Below are positions 1 to 6,875 of a stretch of 8,703 nucleotides of DNA, one piece after another; positions within the stretch are counted from its first letter, which is position 1; each line of letters begins with the position of its first letter. The position numbers and the translations under genes were made by a program. The notes beneath the pieces were generated by a model. That model worked only from the letters and a program-made list of their open reading frames with translations. It ran no database searches and was not told where the DNA came from. Origin of the DNA: CAYMTN01 sp964393335 (GTDB lineage: Bacteria > Chloroflexota > Anaerolineae > Aggregatilineales > Aggregatilineaceae); the NCBI GenBank assembly GCA_964393335.1, contig CAYMTN010000225.1:1-8703 (forward strand). The letters run 5' to 3'.

Positions 1-130
1 GGTATAACCATTTTCCGCTGCGGACGTTGCGGCCCCGCCCATCGATACGCGCGATTATACCGGAAACCGCGCGCGGCGTGTATGGTGGGGGCGTATCCGT
101 CCCACGTTATGATGGGTTGGACGCGCGTGT

Positions 131-152
131 ATGTCACGATCTTGTATGACAT
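131..152. promoter_or_regulatory. Inverted repeat upstream of the kinase gene, possible operator
   Basis: ATGTCA (131-136) and TGACAT (147-152) form a perfect 6-bp inverted repeat around a 10-base spacer, a spacing compatible with a dimeric helix-turn-helix regulator. It lies about 65 bases upstream of the candidate -10 element for the kinase gene. The repeat is seen directly. A regulatory role is inference, and a 6-bp pair can occur by chance. Confidence 0.25.
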
Positions 153-216
153 CCGTCAGGATTCGGTTTGCATGCCACGCGAACGCCGCGTTACCTGGGA
201 CGATTACCCGGTTGTG

Positions 217-225
217 TGATAAAAT
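217..225 (+). promoter_or_regulatory. Extended -10 promoter element for the kinase gene
   Basis: TGATAAAAT reads as an extended -10 (TGN followed by TAAAAT). It is the most AT-rich hexamer in the leader and lies about 50 bases before the chosen start. I see no convincing -35 hexamer at 16-18 bases upstream, which is tolerated by extended -10 promoters. Transcription would start near 232, leaving a leader of about 45 bases that includes the ribosome binding site. Confidence 0.35.
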
Positions 226-264
226 GCAGGCAGGCTGATCGAATCCCCTGACGTTGGCGCGGTC

Positions 265-268
265 GGAG
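265..268 (+). promoter_or_regulatory. Ribosome binding site that decides the kinase start
   Basis: GGAG ends 9 bases before the ATG at 278. The frame is open further upstream to a TTG at 254, but this GGAG would lie inside the coding region if TTG were used, and no comparable site precedes 254. ATG 278 is therefore preferred. Confidence 0.55.
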
Positions 269-277
269 CAGGCATTC

Positions 278-3200
278 ATGCAAGAATCCCATTTATCTCT
301 ACCCCGTATCACAAGCCGGTGGGCCATGGCGCTGCTGGCCGTTGTGTCCCTGGCGATCGCAGGGGCGCTGCTGGTGGTGTATGCCTACGCGGCGCTCACC
401 TGGTATGACGAGCCGTTTATCGGATTCTTGCCGCTGCGCAACCTGGAAGTCAGCGACAACCGGTCGCTGACCGATGCCGACTGGCCCGCGCTCGATCTCG
501 GCGTGCTGCCCGGTGATCGCCTGGTGATACTGGACGGCGTTGACCTGGCGGCGCTGCCGGTGGGTGAGCGGCTGGAAGCGTTCCGGGATATCTTGAGCCA
601 CCACCAGCCGGGTGATCGTATCCCCCTGAGTTTTCTGCGAAAAGACTCGGTCAGCACCAGCAAGCCGATTGGTGCAACCTGCGTTGACGTGCCGGATACG
701 ATTGGGCTGCGCCAATGCGGGATGGTCGTGCGGCCACAGCAGGTGCCGCTAAGCGATCTGGTGGCCTATTTTGGCATTGGCTGGATCGCGGGGTTGGTGT
801 TGTGGCTGATCGCGCTGCTGCTGTTCCTGCGCCAGCCCGAAAACGCGCACGTACGTTACATCACCCTGATCTCCTCGACGGTGGTCGTGTTTTTGGCGGG
901 CCGCTTTGATACGATCAGCACGCACGAAGCCGGGTGGGCGTGGTTGATGATCACGTGCCTCGGCGCGGCGCTGCTGGTCGTCTTTGCGCTGGAATTCCCG
1001 TACCGGTTTGCCGTCGTGCAGCAGGTCCCGATCTGGAGCTGGTCGCCGGTGTTCGCGGCGCTGGTGATCGGTGGGGCCAGCGTGGCGTTGTACCTTTCCG
1101 ACGACCCGGCCTATAACCAACTGGCATTTTTGCTGGCGCTTGGTGCGCTGCTCGTGGGTGGGCTGCTGCTGTTTGGCATGATGATCTGGCGGCGGGCGCG
1201 GTCGGCCTCGCCGATTGTGCGCAACCAGAGCACGATGATCATCATCGGGCTGGTTCCGGCGCTGCTGCCGATCGGGTTCTGGTTCGGATCGCTGCTGATC
1301 GCGGGGCAGGCGCTGGCCGGATTGGTGGCGTTTAACCAGGTGCTGCCGGTGCTGTTTCCGCTGAGCGCGATGTACGCCGTGCTGCAATACCGGCTGGTCG
1401 ATACCGACCGCGTGATCACACACTCGATCTTGTACGCCGCGCTGCTGGCGATCATGACGGTCAGCTACTGGCTGATCATGACCGGCATCGCCCTGTTGAT
1501 CGGCAGATCGACGCGTAACACGGCGCTCAGCCCGGTGCTGATCGTGGTCGGCATTTTCCTGGTAGTGGTTGCTTTCAACCCGCTGCGCGTCTTTTTGCAG
1601 CGCCTGATCGATTCGGCGTATTTTCGGGCGCGGCGTGCCTATCAAAACGCCCTGGAACGTTTCACGCGGGACGTGACCAATGCCGTCAGTCTCAGCGAAG
1701 TCGTGACGCTGGTGCAGGACGCACTGGAAGACGCGCTCGCCCCGGCGCACGTGCTGCTGTTTGTGCGGGATGCGACGACCTATGAATACCGCGCCCACGA
1801 CGACCCGCAGACCGGCGAGCGCCCGACCGACATCACGTTTTCGCCGGACAGCGGCCTGATCCGCTACCTGCGCGAGCGGGCCGGGCTGCTCTACCTGGAA
1901 GAAGGCCGCCCGCTGCCGCTGGACGTGGTCAGCGACCGGGCGCGGCTGGCGGTGTTGGGCGCGCCGATCATCGTCGGGCTGCGCGGCCAGCGCCTTCTCA
2001 ACGGCTTTTTGGCGGTGGGACCGCGCCGCAGCGGGATGCCGTACCTGCACGAAGATTTGCGCTTCATCGAGAGCCTGAGCGATCAGATCGCGCTGGCCGT
2101 CGAGCGCGCGCAGGCGGTCGATGACCTGGAGCGCCGCGTCCGCGTGCAGGACGTATTGAGCCAGGTCAGCCGCGCGCTGAACTTCGCCATCGAGTTCGAC
2201 ACGCTGCTCGAGCTGATCTACGCGCAGTCGTTACGCGTGATCAACGCGCCGTGTTTTTATATCGCGCTGCGCAACGCCAACACGGACGAGCTGTATTACG
2301 TTTTTTACAACGAGGGCGACGACCGCATCGCGGACATGGAAGGCCGGCGCTGGCGCATGGGCCGCGACCTGATCAGCGAGATCGCGCGCACGCAGCAGAC
2401 GCTGCGCACCGATGATTTCGTGCGCGAATCGCTGGCCCGCGACCCGCATACGCCGCCGCACAACCCCAACCTCAAGGCGTGGATGGGCGTGCCGCTGCTG
2501 GCGGATACGGGCGAGGGCGTGTTAGGCGTGATGGTCGCCGCGACGACCGAGGCGGGGGTCACGTTCAACGACGAACAGCAAGACCTGTTTTGGGATATTG
2601 CCAACCTGGCCGCGAGCGCGATTGACAAGCTGCAACTGTTCGACAAAACGCAGCAGCGCGCCCGGCAGCTTGGCGCGATCAACGAGATCGCCAACCAGCT
2701 TGCGTCCGAGATGGGCAACGTTGATCGCCTGCTGCGGCTCATCACCGAAAACGCCGTGCAGATTCTCAACGCCGAGGCGGGCAGCCTGCTGCTGGTCGAT
2801 GAAGAAAGCGCCGACCTGGAATTTCGCGTCGTGGTCGGCGGCGGCGGGCAGGAACTGGTCGGCACGCGCCTCCCGGCAGGGACCGGGCTGGCCGGGGCGA
2901 CGGTCCAGCGCGGCGAGCCGATCATCGTCAACGACCCGTCGCGTGATGCGCGTTGGTACGGGGATATTCGCTCGTCCACCGAGGAACAGGCGATCTCATT
3001 GGGCGGCAACGGCCACCAGGAATCCGGCCCGGACGAGCAGCCCGACGGCGGGCAAAACGACGGATTCCGGTCCGGCGCGATTCTATCCGTGCCGCTGATG
3101 GTGGCCGGGCACGCCATCGGCGTGCTGCAAACGCTCAACAAGCGCGATGGCAGCATCTTCATTCAAGAGGACGCCGACCTGCTGGCCACGTTTGCGGGGC

Positions 3201-4513
3201 AGGCGGCTATCGCCATCGAAAACGCGCGCCTGTTCGACATGACCGACCAGCAGCTTGCGCTGCGCGTGCAGGAGCTTGACACCATGCAGCGCATCGACCG
3301 CGAGCTGAACCGCACGCTGGAGCTAAAAAGCGTGGTCGATATCACGATGGACTGGGCCATCCGCGAAAGCGGCTCGGCGGCGGGCGCGATGTTCATCCGG
3401 GACCGCGAGCAGGGCACGTTGTTGATCGTCGCGGCGTATGGTTACCCGCCGGAAGCGCCGTTCGGCAGCACCCGGCGCGCACCGTACCCGGAAGATCGCG
3501 GCGTGATCGGGCGCGTGGTCCGCAGCGGGCAGCCGTCGCTGATCACGGATGTGTCGATTGACCCGGATTATGAAGAGACGCTGCCGGGCTGCGTGGCGCA
3601 GTTGACCGTGCCGCTGTTCAGCGCCAACCGCGTGATCGGCGTGTTGATCCTCGAAAGCAACCACGAGGGCGAACTGGACCTGCTCGACCTGGACTTTGTC
3701 GCCCGCCTGGCCGAACACGCCAGCCCCGCGATTGCCAACGCGCAGCTTTTCCAGGAACTGCAACGCGCCAACGAGGCCAAGAGCGAATTTGTCAGTTTTG
3801 TGGCGCACGAACTGAAGAACCCCATGACCAGCATGAAGGGGTACACCGACCTGTTGATCAAGGGTGTCGTCGGCCCGGTCAACGAGCAGCAGTCCGACTT
3901 TTTGACGACGATCTTCAACAACGTGGCGCGCATGGAAACGCTGGTCAGCGACCTGAACGACCTCACCAAGCAGCAGACTAACAACCTGCGTCTCGACCTG
4001 ATGGCGGTGGATTTCCGCAACGTGGTGCTGGAAACGCTGCGCGCCCAGCAGCGCCAGATCGAAGACAAGGACCAGGTGTTAGAACTCGACGTGCCCGAAT
4101 CGTTACCGCTGGTGCGCGGCGACCAGAACCGCCTGATCCAGATCATGACGAATTTTGTCAGCAACGCGTTTAAGTACACGCCGCCGGGCGGCGCGATCAC
4201 GATCCGGGCCGAGGTGGCGCGTAATGTCTGGGACCCGCAAGGCGCGCCGCAGGTCATCCACTGCTTCGTGCGGGATACCGGCATCGGCATGGATGACGCC
4301 GATCTCAGCCAGCTCTTTACGCCGTATTTCCGCAGCGAAAACCCCAAAACCCGCGAGCAGCCCGGTACCGGCCTGGGCCTGACGATCACCAGGGGCCTGA
4401 TCGAGTTGCACGGCGGTACGATCTGGGTCGAGAGCGAGCTAAACGCCGGCACGACCTTCCACTTCACAATCCCGGTCGCCACCGAACAGGCTCAGGCTCG
4501 CGCCCAGGTGTGA
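278..4513 (+). CDS. Membrane sensor histidine kinase with PDZ-like sensor and four GAF domains
   Basis: A 1411-residue hybrid-free sensor histidine kinase, likely relaying an envelope or intracellular signal to an unlinked response regulator. Domains in order: membrane helix (about 15-40); extracytoplasmic PDZ-like domain (about 60-125, with GVLPGDRLVILDG at 75-87) followed by cysteines 135 and 147; about nine further helices (about 162-438); four GAF-type domains (about 459-615, 622-785, 797-985, 1001-1158); HisKA with HELKNP, phospho-acceptor His1177; HATPase_c with N box Asn1296, DTGIGM from Asp1333 and GTGLGL from Gly1363. Basic residues fall in the loops after helices 2, 6, 8 and 10, so N and C termini should both be cytoplasmic. 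The segment after the last helix resembles the equivalent linker of ComP-type kinases. There is no receiver domain. The GAF ligands are unknown. GAF3 carries a low-complexity insertion (about 899-931). The start is set by GGAG at 265-268. The histidine kinase call is near certain; the PDZ-like call is moderate. Confidence 0.95.
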   Translation: MQESHLSLPRITSRWAMALLAVVSLAIAGALLVVYAYAALTWYDEPFIGFLPLRNLEVSDNRSLTDADWPALDLGVLPGDRLVILDGVDLAALPVGERLEAFRDILSHHQPGDRIPLSFLRKDSVSTSKPIGATCVDVPDTIGLRQCGMVVRPQQVPLSDLVAYFGIGWIAGLVLWLIALLLFLRQPENAHVRYITLISSTVVVFLAGRFDTISTHEAGWAWLMITCLGAALLVVFALEFPYRFAVVQQVPIWSWSPVFAALVIGGASVALYLSDDPAYNQLAFLLALGALLVGGLLLFGMMIWRRARSASPIVRNQSTMIIIGLVPALLPIGFWFGSLLIAGQALAGLVAFNQVLPVLFPLSAMYAVLQYRLVDTDRVITHSILYAALLAIMTVSYWLIMTGIALLIGRSTRNTALSPVLIVVGIFLVVVAFNPLRVFLQRLIDSAYFRARRAYQNALERFTRDVTNAVSLSEVVTLVQDALEDALAPAHVLLFVRDATTYEYRAHDDPQTGERPTDITFSPDSGLIRYLRERAGLLYLEEGRPLPLDVVSDRARLAVLGAPIIVGLRGQRLLNGFLAVGPRRSGMPYLHEDLRFIESLSDQIALAVERAQAVDDLERRVRVQDVLSQVSRALNFAIEFDTLLELIYAQSLRVINAPCFYIALRNANTDELYYVFYNEGDDRIADMEGRRWRMGRDLISEIARTQQTLRTDDFVRESLARDPHTPPHNPNLKAWMGVPLLADTGEGVLGVMVAATTEAGVTFNDEQQDLFWDIANLAASAIDKLQLFDKTQQRARQLGAINEIANQLASEMGNVDRLLRLITENAVQILNAEAGSLLLVDEESADLEFRVVVGGGGQELVGTRLPAGTGLAGATVQRGEPIIVNDPSRDARWYGDIRSSTEEQAISLGGNGHQESGPDEQPDGGQNDGFRSGAILSVPLMVAGHAIGVLQTLNKRDGSIFIQEDADLLATFAGQAAIAIENARLFDMTDQQLALRVQELDTMQRIDRELNRTLELKSVVDITMDWAIRESGSAAGAMFIRDREQGTLLIVAAYGYPPEAPFGSTRRAPYPEDRGVIGRVVRSGQPSLITDVSIDPDYEETLPGCVAQLTVPLFSANRVIGVLILESNHEGELDLLDLDFVARLAEHASPAIANAQLFQELQRANEAKSEFVSFVAHELKNPMTSMKGYTDLLIKGVVGPVNEQQSDFLTTIFNNVARMETLVSDLNDLTKQQTNNLRLDLMAVDFRNVVLETLRAQQRQIEDKDQVLELDVPESLPLVRGDQNRLIQIMTNFVSNAFKYTPPGGAITIRAEVARNVWDPQGAPQVIHCFVRDTGIGMDDADLSQLFTPYFRSENPKTREQPGTGLGLTITRGLIELHGGTIWVESELNAGTTFHFTIPVATEQAQARAQV

Positions 4514-4558
4514 GCGGGCGGTATGGGCGGGCAGGTAGAGGCCGGGGCGGTTTGAAAA

Positions 4559-4662
4559 CCCTCACCCCCGCCCCTCTCCCGCCAAGCAGGAGAGGGGAGA
4601 AATCGTCACCGAGAACAGGTCCTCTCGTCTACTCTGTGGGAGAGGGGATACAGGGGTGAGGG
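4559..4662. repeat. Palindromic intergenic repeat element (CCCTCACCCC type)
   Basis: The left arm (4559-4580, starting CCCTCACCCC and ending CCCTCTCCC) and the right arm (4638-4662, starting GGGAGAGGGG and ending GGGGTGAGGG) are inverted copies. They differ only by a short mismatched bulge. Inside, CCCCTCTCC (4571-4579) pairs perfectly with GGAGAGGGG (4589-4597) around a 9-base loop. CCTCTC (4621-4626) pairs with GAGAGG (4640-4645). The element can thus form either one long stem or two tandem hairpins. Similar CCCTCACCCC/GGGGTGAGGG palindromes are, from memory, common in intergenic DNA of Chloroflexota and some other bacteria. It lies just downstream of the kinase and may also help end that transcript. 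No transposase is present. Confidence 0.7.
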
Positions 4663-4718
4663 CCAGAACAGGCGATTACCCAAGTTGATCAGCAAAATTC
4701 ATCAGGTCCTCGTTTTTG

Positions 4719-4753
4719 GCTGATCGCTGAACGCTGATGGCTAAAAGCTATTT
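4719..4753. repeat. Five tandem 7-base units
   Basis: The sequence reads GCTGATC, GCTGAAC, GCTGATG, GCTAAAA, GCTATTT without interruption, so every unit starts with GCT at exact 7-base spacing and the first three share GCTGA. Heptamer tandem repeats in intergenic DNA are known from cyanobacteria and other filamentous bacteria. The array ends 33 bases before the 3' end of the exporter gene on the opposite strand. No function is evident. Confidence 0.55.
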
Positions 4754-4785
4754 TCACAGGAGGGCCTGCTCGACAAACCGGCTTC

Positions 4786-5394
4786 TCAGCCCAACAGACC
4801 GCTCACCACCTGGTACACGCCGAATCCGAACAGGGCCACCGCCGAGAGTCCGCTGAAGACCCGCCGCATGACCGGCCCCAGGCGGCCCGCCGTCGCAAAG
4901 ATCGCCACGAATCCCGCAAAACTGCCGACCAGCGCCAGGTAAAACGCGACGATGAATCCCGCGCCCTGGTTGGCGGCTCTGTCCCAGCCTTCGAGCAGGA
5001 TCGGGCCGCCGACCACGCCCCAAAAAATATACGGGTTGGGATTGAGCAGGTTCACCAGCACGGCTCTTTGCAGGCTCTGCCGCGCCGTATCGATGCCGGG
5101 GGCCGTGTCGGCATGGACGGCGCGCATGTCGTGGTAAGCGTGCCACGCCAGGTAGAGGATGAATACGCCGCCCGCGACCTGTAAGACGCGCAGCGACCAG
5201 CCGGGCATGTGTGTCAGCACGAACAGCACCAGCGCGATAATCGGCCCGTCGCTGAACAGGGGGGCCAGCACCGCCGGCAGCGCGCGCCGCCAGCCGTTTT
5301 TGAGCGTCTGCGAAAACAGGTAGGCGTGGAACGGGCCGGGCGACACGCCGGCGGAAAAGCCAAGCGTCAGCCCTTGCAGAATGTAGATCAGCAT
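4786..5394 (-). CDS. LysE/RhtB-family amino acid or metabolite exporter
   Basis: A 202-residue inner-membrane protein of the LysE/RhtB superfamily, whose characterised members export amino acids or other small metabolites by proton exchange. The hallmark GVSPGP is at residues 16-21 in the first helix. Asp49 lies in a SDGP motif, and NLLNPNPYIFW (115-125) matches the conserved Asn-Pro segment of the second half. About six hydrophobic segments are visible (about 3-22, 41-62, 68-88, 110-134, 142-168, 178-200). The length is the usual 200-210. GAGGTGG at 5399-5405 (minus strand) is a strong ribosome binding site, four bases from the ATG. The substrate cannot be told from sequence. The gene stands alone on its strand, 266 bases downstream of the dehydrogenase. 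Confidence 0.88.
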   Translation of the reverse strand: MLIYILQGLTLGFSAGVSPGPFHAYLFSQTLKNGWRRALPAVLAPLFSDGPIIALVLFVLTHMPGWSLRVLQVAGGVFILYLAWHAYHDMRAVHADTAPGIDTARQSLQRAVLVNLLNPNPYIFWGVVGGPILLEGWDRAANQGAGFIVAFYLALVGSFAGFVAIFATAGRLGPVMRRVFSGLSAVALFGFGVYQVVSGLLG

Positions 5395-5435
5395 ACGGCC
5401 ACCTCATGTGTGCCAGTCGTGCGCGTATGTATCCC

Positions 5436-5441
5436 ATTGTA
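5436..5441 (-). promoter_or_regulatory. Candidate -10 element for the exporter gene
   Basis: Read on the minus strand this is TACAAT, about 41 bases before the exporter start, so a transcript would begin near 5429. I find no good -35 hexamer at 16-18 bases. It is the best AT-rich hexamer in the spacer and supports, weakly, separate transcription from the dehydrogenase gene. Confidence 0.3.
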
Positions 5442-5539
5442 CCGGGTTGGGCGGCCAGGCGGTTTGGATATTTTGCAGCAGCCTGGATCACGGCGCGTTT
5501 ATCATGGAGTGGCAGCGATGACCAGAAAGCAGGGGACGG

Positions 5540-5558
5540 CGTGACATGGGGCGTCACG
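5540..5558. promoter_or_regulatory. Inverted repeat between dehydrogenase and exporter genes
   Basis: CGTGAC (5540-5545) and GTCACG (5553-5558) form a perfect 6-bp inverted repeat with a 7-base spacer, in the 266-base gap between the two minus-strand genes. No T-rich tract follows on either strand, so it is not a canonical terminator. It lies about 100 bases upstream of the candidate exporter promoter and could be an operator or a chance hairpin. The rest of 5395-5660 shows nothing else I can support. Confidence 0.22.
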
Positions 5559-5660
5559 ACCGTGTTTTGGGGGACATCGTTTACAACGGCGACCGCGCCA
5601 CCGCCTGACGTATCTTTCTCTCGTGGGTGGCGTTTTTCCGCGATGCGAGATGAACGGCGT

Positions 5661-6464
5661 TCAGTTGATCGACCGCGTGCTGCCGCCGTCGATGCGGATA
5701 TCTGCGGCGTTGATGTAACCGGTCAACGGGCTGGCAACAAACGCGATCAGATCGGCGACTTCTTCCACCGTCCCCAGCCTGCCGGTGGGATTGGACAGCA
5801 CGTCTGTCAGGATGTGTTGTTCGATAGTCTCCCACTCACTGCCCCAGCCGAACTGCGCCGCCAGCCCCCTGTAGAACCGTTTCACGCCGTCGGTCGCAAT
5901 AATGCCGGGACTGATGGTATTGACCGTGATCCCGGTATTCGCCAGCGATTTCGCTAATCCGACCGTGAGGTTGACCAGCGCGGCCTTCGTGGCAGCGTAA
6001 GACGACATGAAGGCGAGTGGCTCGGTGGCGTCACCGCTGGCGATCTGGATGATGCGCCCCCAGTGCCGCTCGCGCATTGGCGGGACAAGCTGCTGGATGA
6101 GACGTGCCGCGCCGACGACGTTGACGTTGTAAAGGTTCAACATCTCGCCGGGGGTATCGTCCAGCCAACTGCCATGCGTGTAGGTCGCCGCATTGTTGAT
6201 CAGAATGTCCACGCGCCCGGTGAAGCGGCAGGCTTCTTCCGCGATCATCCGTGCGCTGTCGTCGGACGCGAGATCGCCCGCCACCCTGTAGACCGTTCCC
6301 CCCGCCGCCTGAAGCGCGTTGGCCAGCCCTTCAAGCCGCGTGCTGTTCCGCCCGTGCAAGATGACCGTTGCGCCTTCTCGAATGAAAGTCCGCGCGATCC
6401 CTTGCCCGATGTCGCCCCCAGCACCCGTGATCAGGACACATTTTCCTTGCAGCAGCAGGTCCAT
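5661..6464 (-). CDS. Classical short-chain dehydrogenase/reductase (SDR), probably NADP-dependent
   Basis: A 267-residue cytoplasmic oxidoreductase of the classical SDR family, with a single Rossmann-fold domain. The cofactor motif TGAGGDIG is at residues 13-20 and the structural NNAA at 90-93. Active-site residues are Asn115 (or Asn113), Ser143, Tyr156 and Lys160 in YAATK. The SPGII segment follows, and the C-terminal IDGG is typical. HGR ending at Arg39 places a basic residue just after the second strand, which in this family usually favours NADP(H). The substrate cannot be assigned: many such proteins are annotated as 3-oxoacyl-ACP reductases or sugar dehydrogenases on similarity alone, and no fatty acid or sugar genes are next to it. 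GAGGA at 6473-6477 on the minus strand, 8 bases from the ATG, supports the start. A TATAAT promoter lies about 80 bases upstream. Confidence 0.9.
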   Translation of the reverse strand: MDLLLQGKCVLITGAGGDIGQGIARTFIREGATVILHGRNSTRLEGLANALQAAGGTVYRVAGDLASDDSARMIAEEACRFTGRVDILINNAATYTHGSWLDDTPGEMLNLYNVNVVGAARLIQQLVPPMRERHWGRIIQIASGDATEPLAFMSSYAATKAALVNLTVGLAKSLANTGITVNTISPGIIATDGVKRFYRGLAAQFGWGSEWETIEQHILTDVLSNPTGRLGTVEEVADLIAFVASPLTGYINAADIRIDGGSTRSIN

Positions 6465-6543
6465 GAGCCGTTTCCTCGATAGAAGATGCTTCTGAGATGT
6501 GGGTAAGTGTGGTGGTCAAAATACATCCCACTCGCCTGCGGAG

Positions 6544-6573
6544 ATTATAATGTTGGAGACACCGGCGCGACAA
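6544..6573 (-). promoter_or_regulatory. Sigma-70-type promoter for the dehydrogenase gene
   Basis: On the minus strand TTGTCG (6568-6573) serves as -35 and a perfect TATAAT (6544-6549) as -10, with an 18-base spacer. The -35 matches four of six consensus bases. Transcription would begin near 6537, giving a leader of about 73 bases to the dehydrogenase ATG. Confidence 0.5.
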
Positions 6574-6589
6574 TCACCACAACCCGATT

Positions 6590-6614
6590 TGACGGCGTCA
6601 TGACAGGGTCGTCA
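6590..6614. promoter_or_regulatory. Two adjacent TGAC/GTCA inverted repeats, operator-like
   Basis: TGACGGCGTCA (6590-6600) is a perfect 5-bp inverted repeat around one base. It is followed immediately by TGAC-N6-GTCA (6601-6614). Both sit 17-41 bases upstream of the -35 hexamer of the dehydrogenase promoter, a typical place for an activator or a shared regulator of the divergent units. No regulator gene is in the window. The repeats are seen directly; the role is inferred. Confidence 0.3.
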
Positions 6615-6651
6615 ACTCGTTTATGTCCATAATGCACGGATGAATCTGATG

Positions 6652-6670
6652 GTTTGAATGTGTCTCAAAC
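6652..6670. promoter_or_regulatory. GTTTGA-N7-TCAAAC inverted repeat, operator-like
   Basis: A perfect 6-bp inverted repeat (6652-6657 and 6665-6670) spans 19 bases around a 7-base spacer. It ends about 60 bases upstream of the plus-strand extended -10. The size fits a dimeric repressor or activator site, and the lack of a T tract argues against a terminator. The function is inferred. Confidence 0.28.
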
Positions 6671-6730
6671 CTGCAATACGCGATGGTCCAGTACCCTCGG
6701 CCTATTCATGCTCCATTCATACTGAGATAA

Positions 6731-6739
6731 TGTTACAAT
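6731..6739 (+). promoter_or_regulatory. Extended -10 element upstream of the three-gene cluster
   Basis: TGTTACAAT fits an extended -10 (TGN followed by TACAAT). A second -10-like hexamer, GATAAT (6726-6731), overlaps it. No clear -35 is found at 16-18 bases. Transcription from here would start near 6746 and leave a leader of about 130 bases before the first gene, so a closer promoter cannot be excluded. Confidence 0.3.
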
Positions 6740-6875
6740 AGGAATAGCAGCCGCGCGGCGGTCAAACAAGCCACTCGTGACGGGCGGACGGCGTTGGCGG
6801 GGAACATACGGCGTCACACGGACACCCCAGCACCTTGTATCGGACGGGTAGACGATATCGAAGGGAGCAGGCGCG

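Larger units (their letters stand above)
6465..6875. other. Divergent intergenic region, 411 bases without a gene
   Basis: This region separates the minus-strand dehydrogenase from the plus-strand three-gene cluster. It is less GC-rich than the genes around it. It contains a minus-strand promoter (6544-6573), a weaker plus-strand extended -10 (6731-6739), two neighbouring TGAC/GTCA inverted repeats (6590-6614) and a GTTTGA/TCAAAC inverted repeat (6652-6670). The 136 bases between the plus-strand -10 and the first gene of the cluster would be an unusually long leader. I see no obvious riboswitch or strong hairpin in it. No open frame here looks like a gene. Confidence 0.5.

Noticed and set aside
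1..61. GGTATAA (1-7) and TTATACC (55-61) inverted repeat, plus TATAAT on the minus strand at 54-59
   Set aside because: Arms of 7 bases 47 apart in a short stretch are weak evidence, the -10-like hexamer has no -35, and any gene it would serve lies outside the window.
254..277. Upstream TTG start for the kinase gene
   Set aside because: The GGAG at 265-268 is well placed for ATG 278 and would be inside the coding region for TTG 254, which has no such site.
749..2050. Long open frame (433 codons) on the minus strand inside the kinase gene
   Set aside because: It is rich in Arg, Gln, His and Pro, has no recognisable domain and lies opposite a strongly supported gene; it is an antisense shadow common in GC-rich DNA.
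2305..3162. Minus-strand open frame of 285 codons, and similar ones at 3568-4482 and 3323-3808
   Set aside because: Ser/Arg-rich, low-complexity translations opposite the GAF and kinase domains; no motif and no independent evidence.
4559..4753. Possible CRISPR array or insertion sequence in the repeat-rich spacer
   Set aside because: There are no direct repeats with unique spacers of regular length, no cas gene and no transposase; the repeats are a palindrome and a short heptamer run.
4754..5557. Minus-strand open frame of 267 codons overlapping the exporter gene in another frame
   Set aside because: The other frame encodes a clear LysE/RhtB protein with motifs, helices and a ribosome binding site, whereas this one is Arg/Pro/Gly-rich and shows no family signature.
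5406..5957. Plus-strand open frame of 183 codons covering the exporter-dehydrogenase spacer
   Set aside because: It runs into the 3' end of the dehydrogenase on the other strand, has Arg-rich composition in that part, and has no domain or good ribosome binding site.
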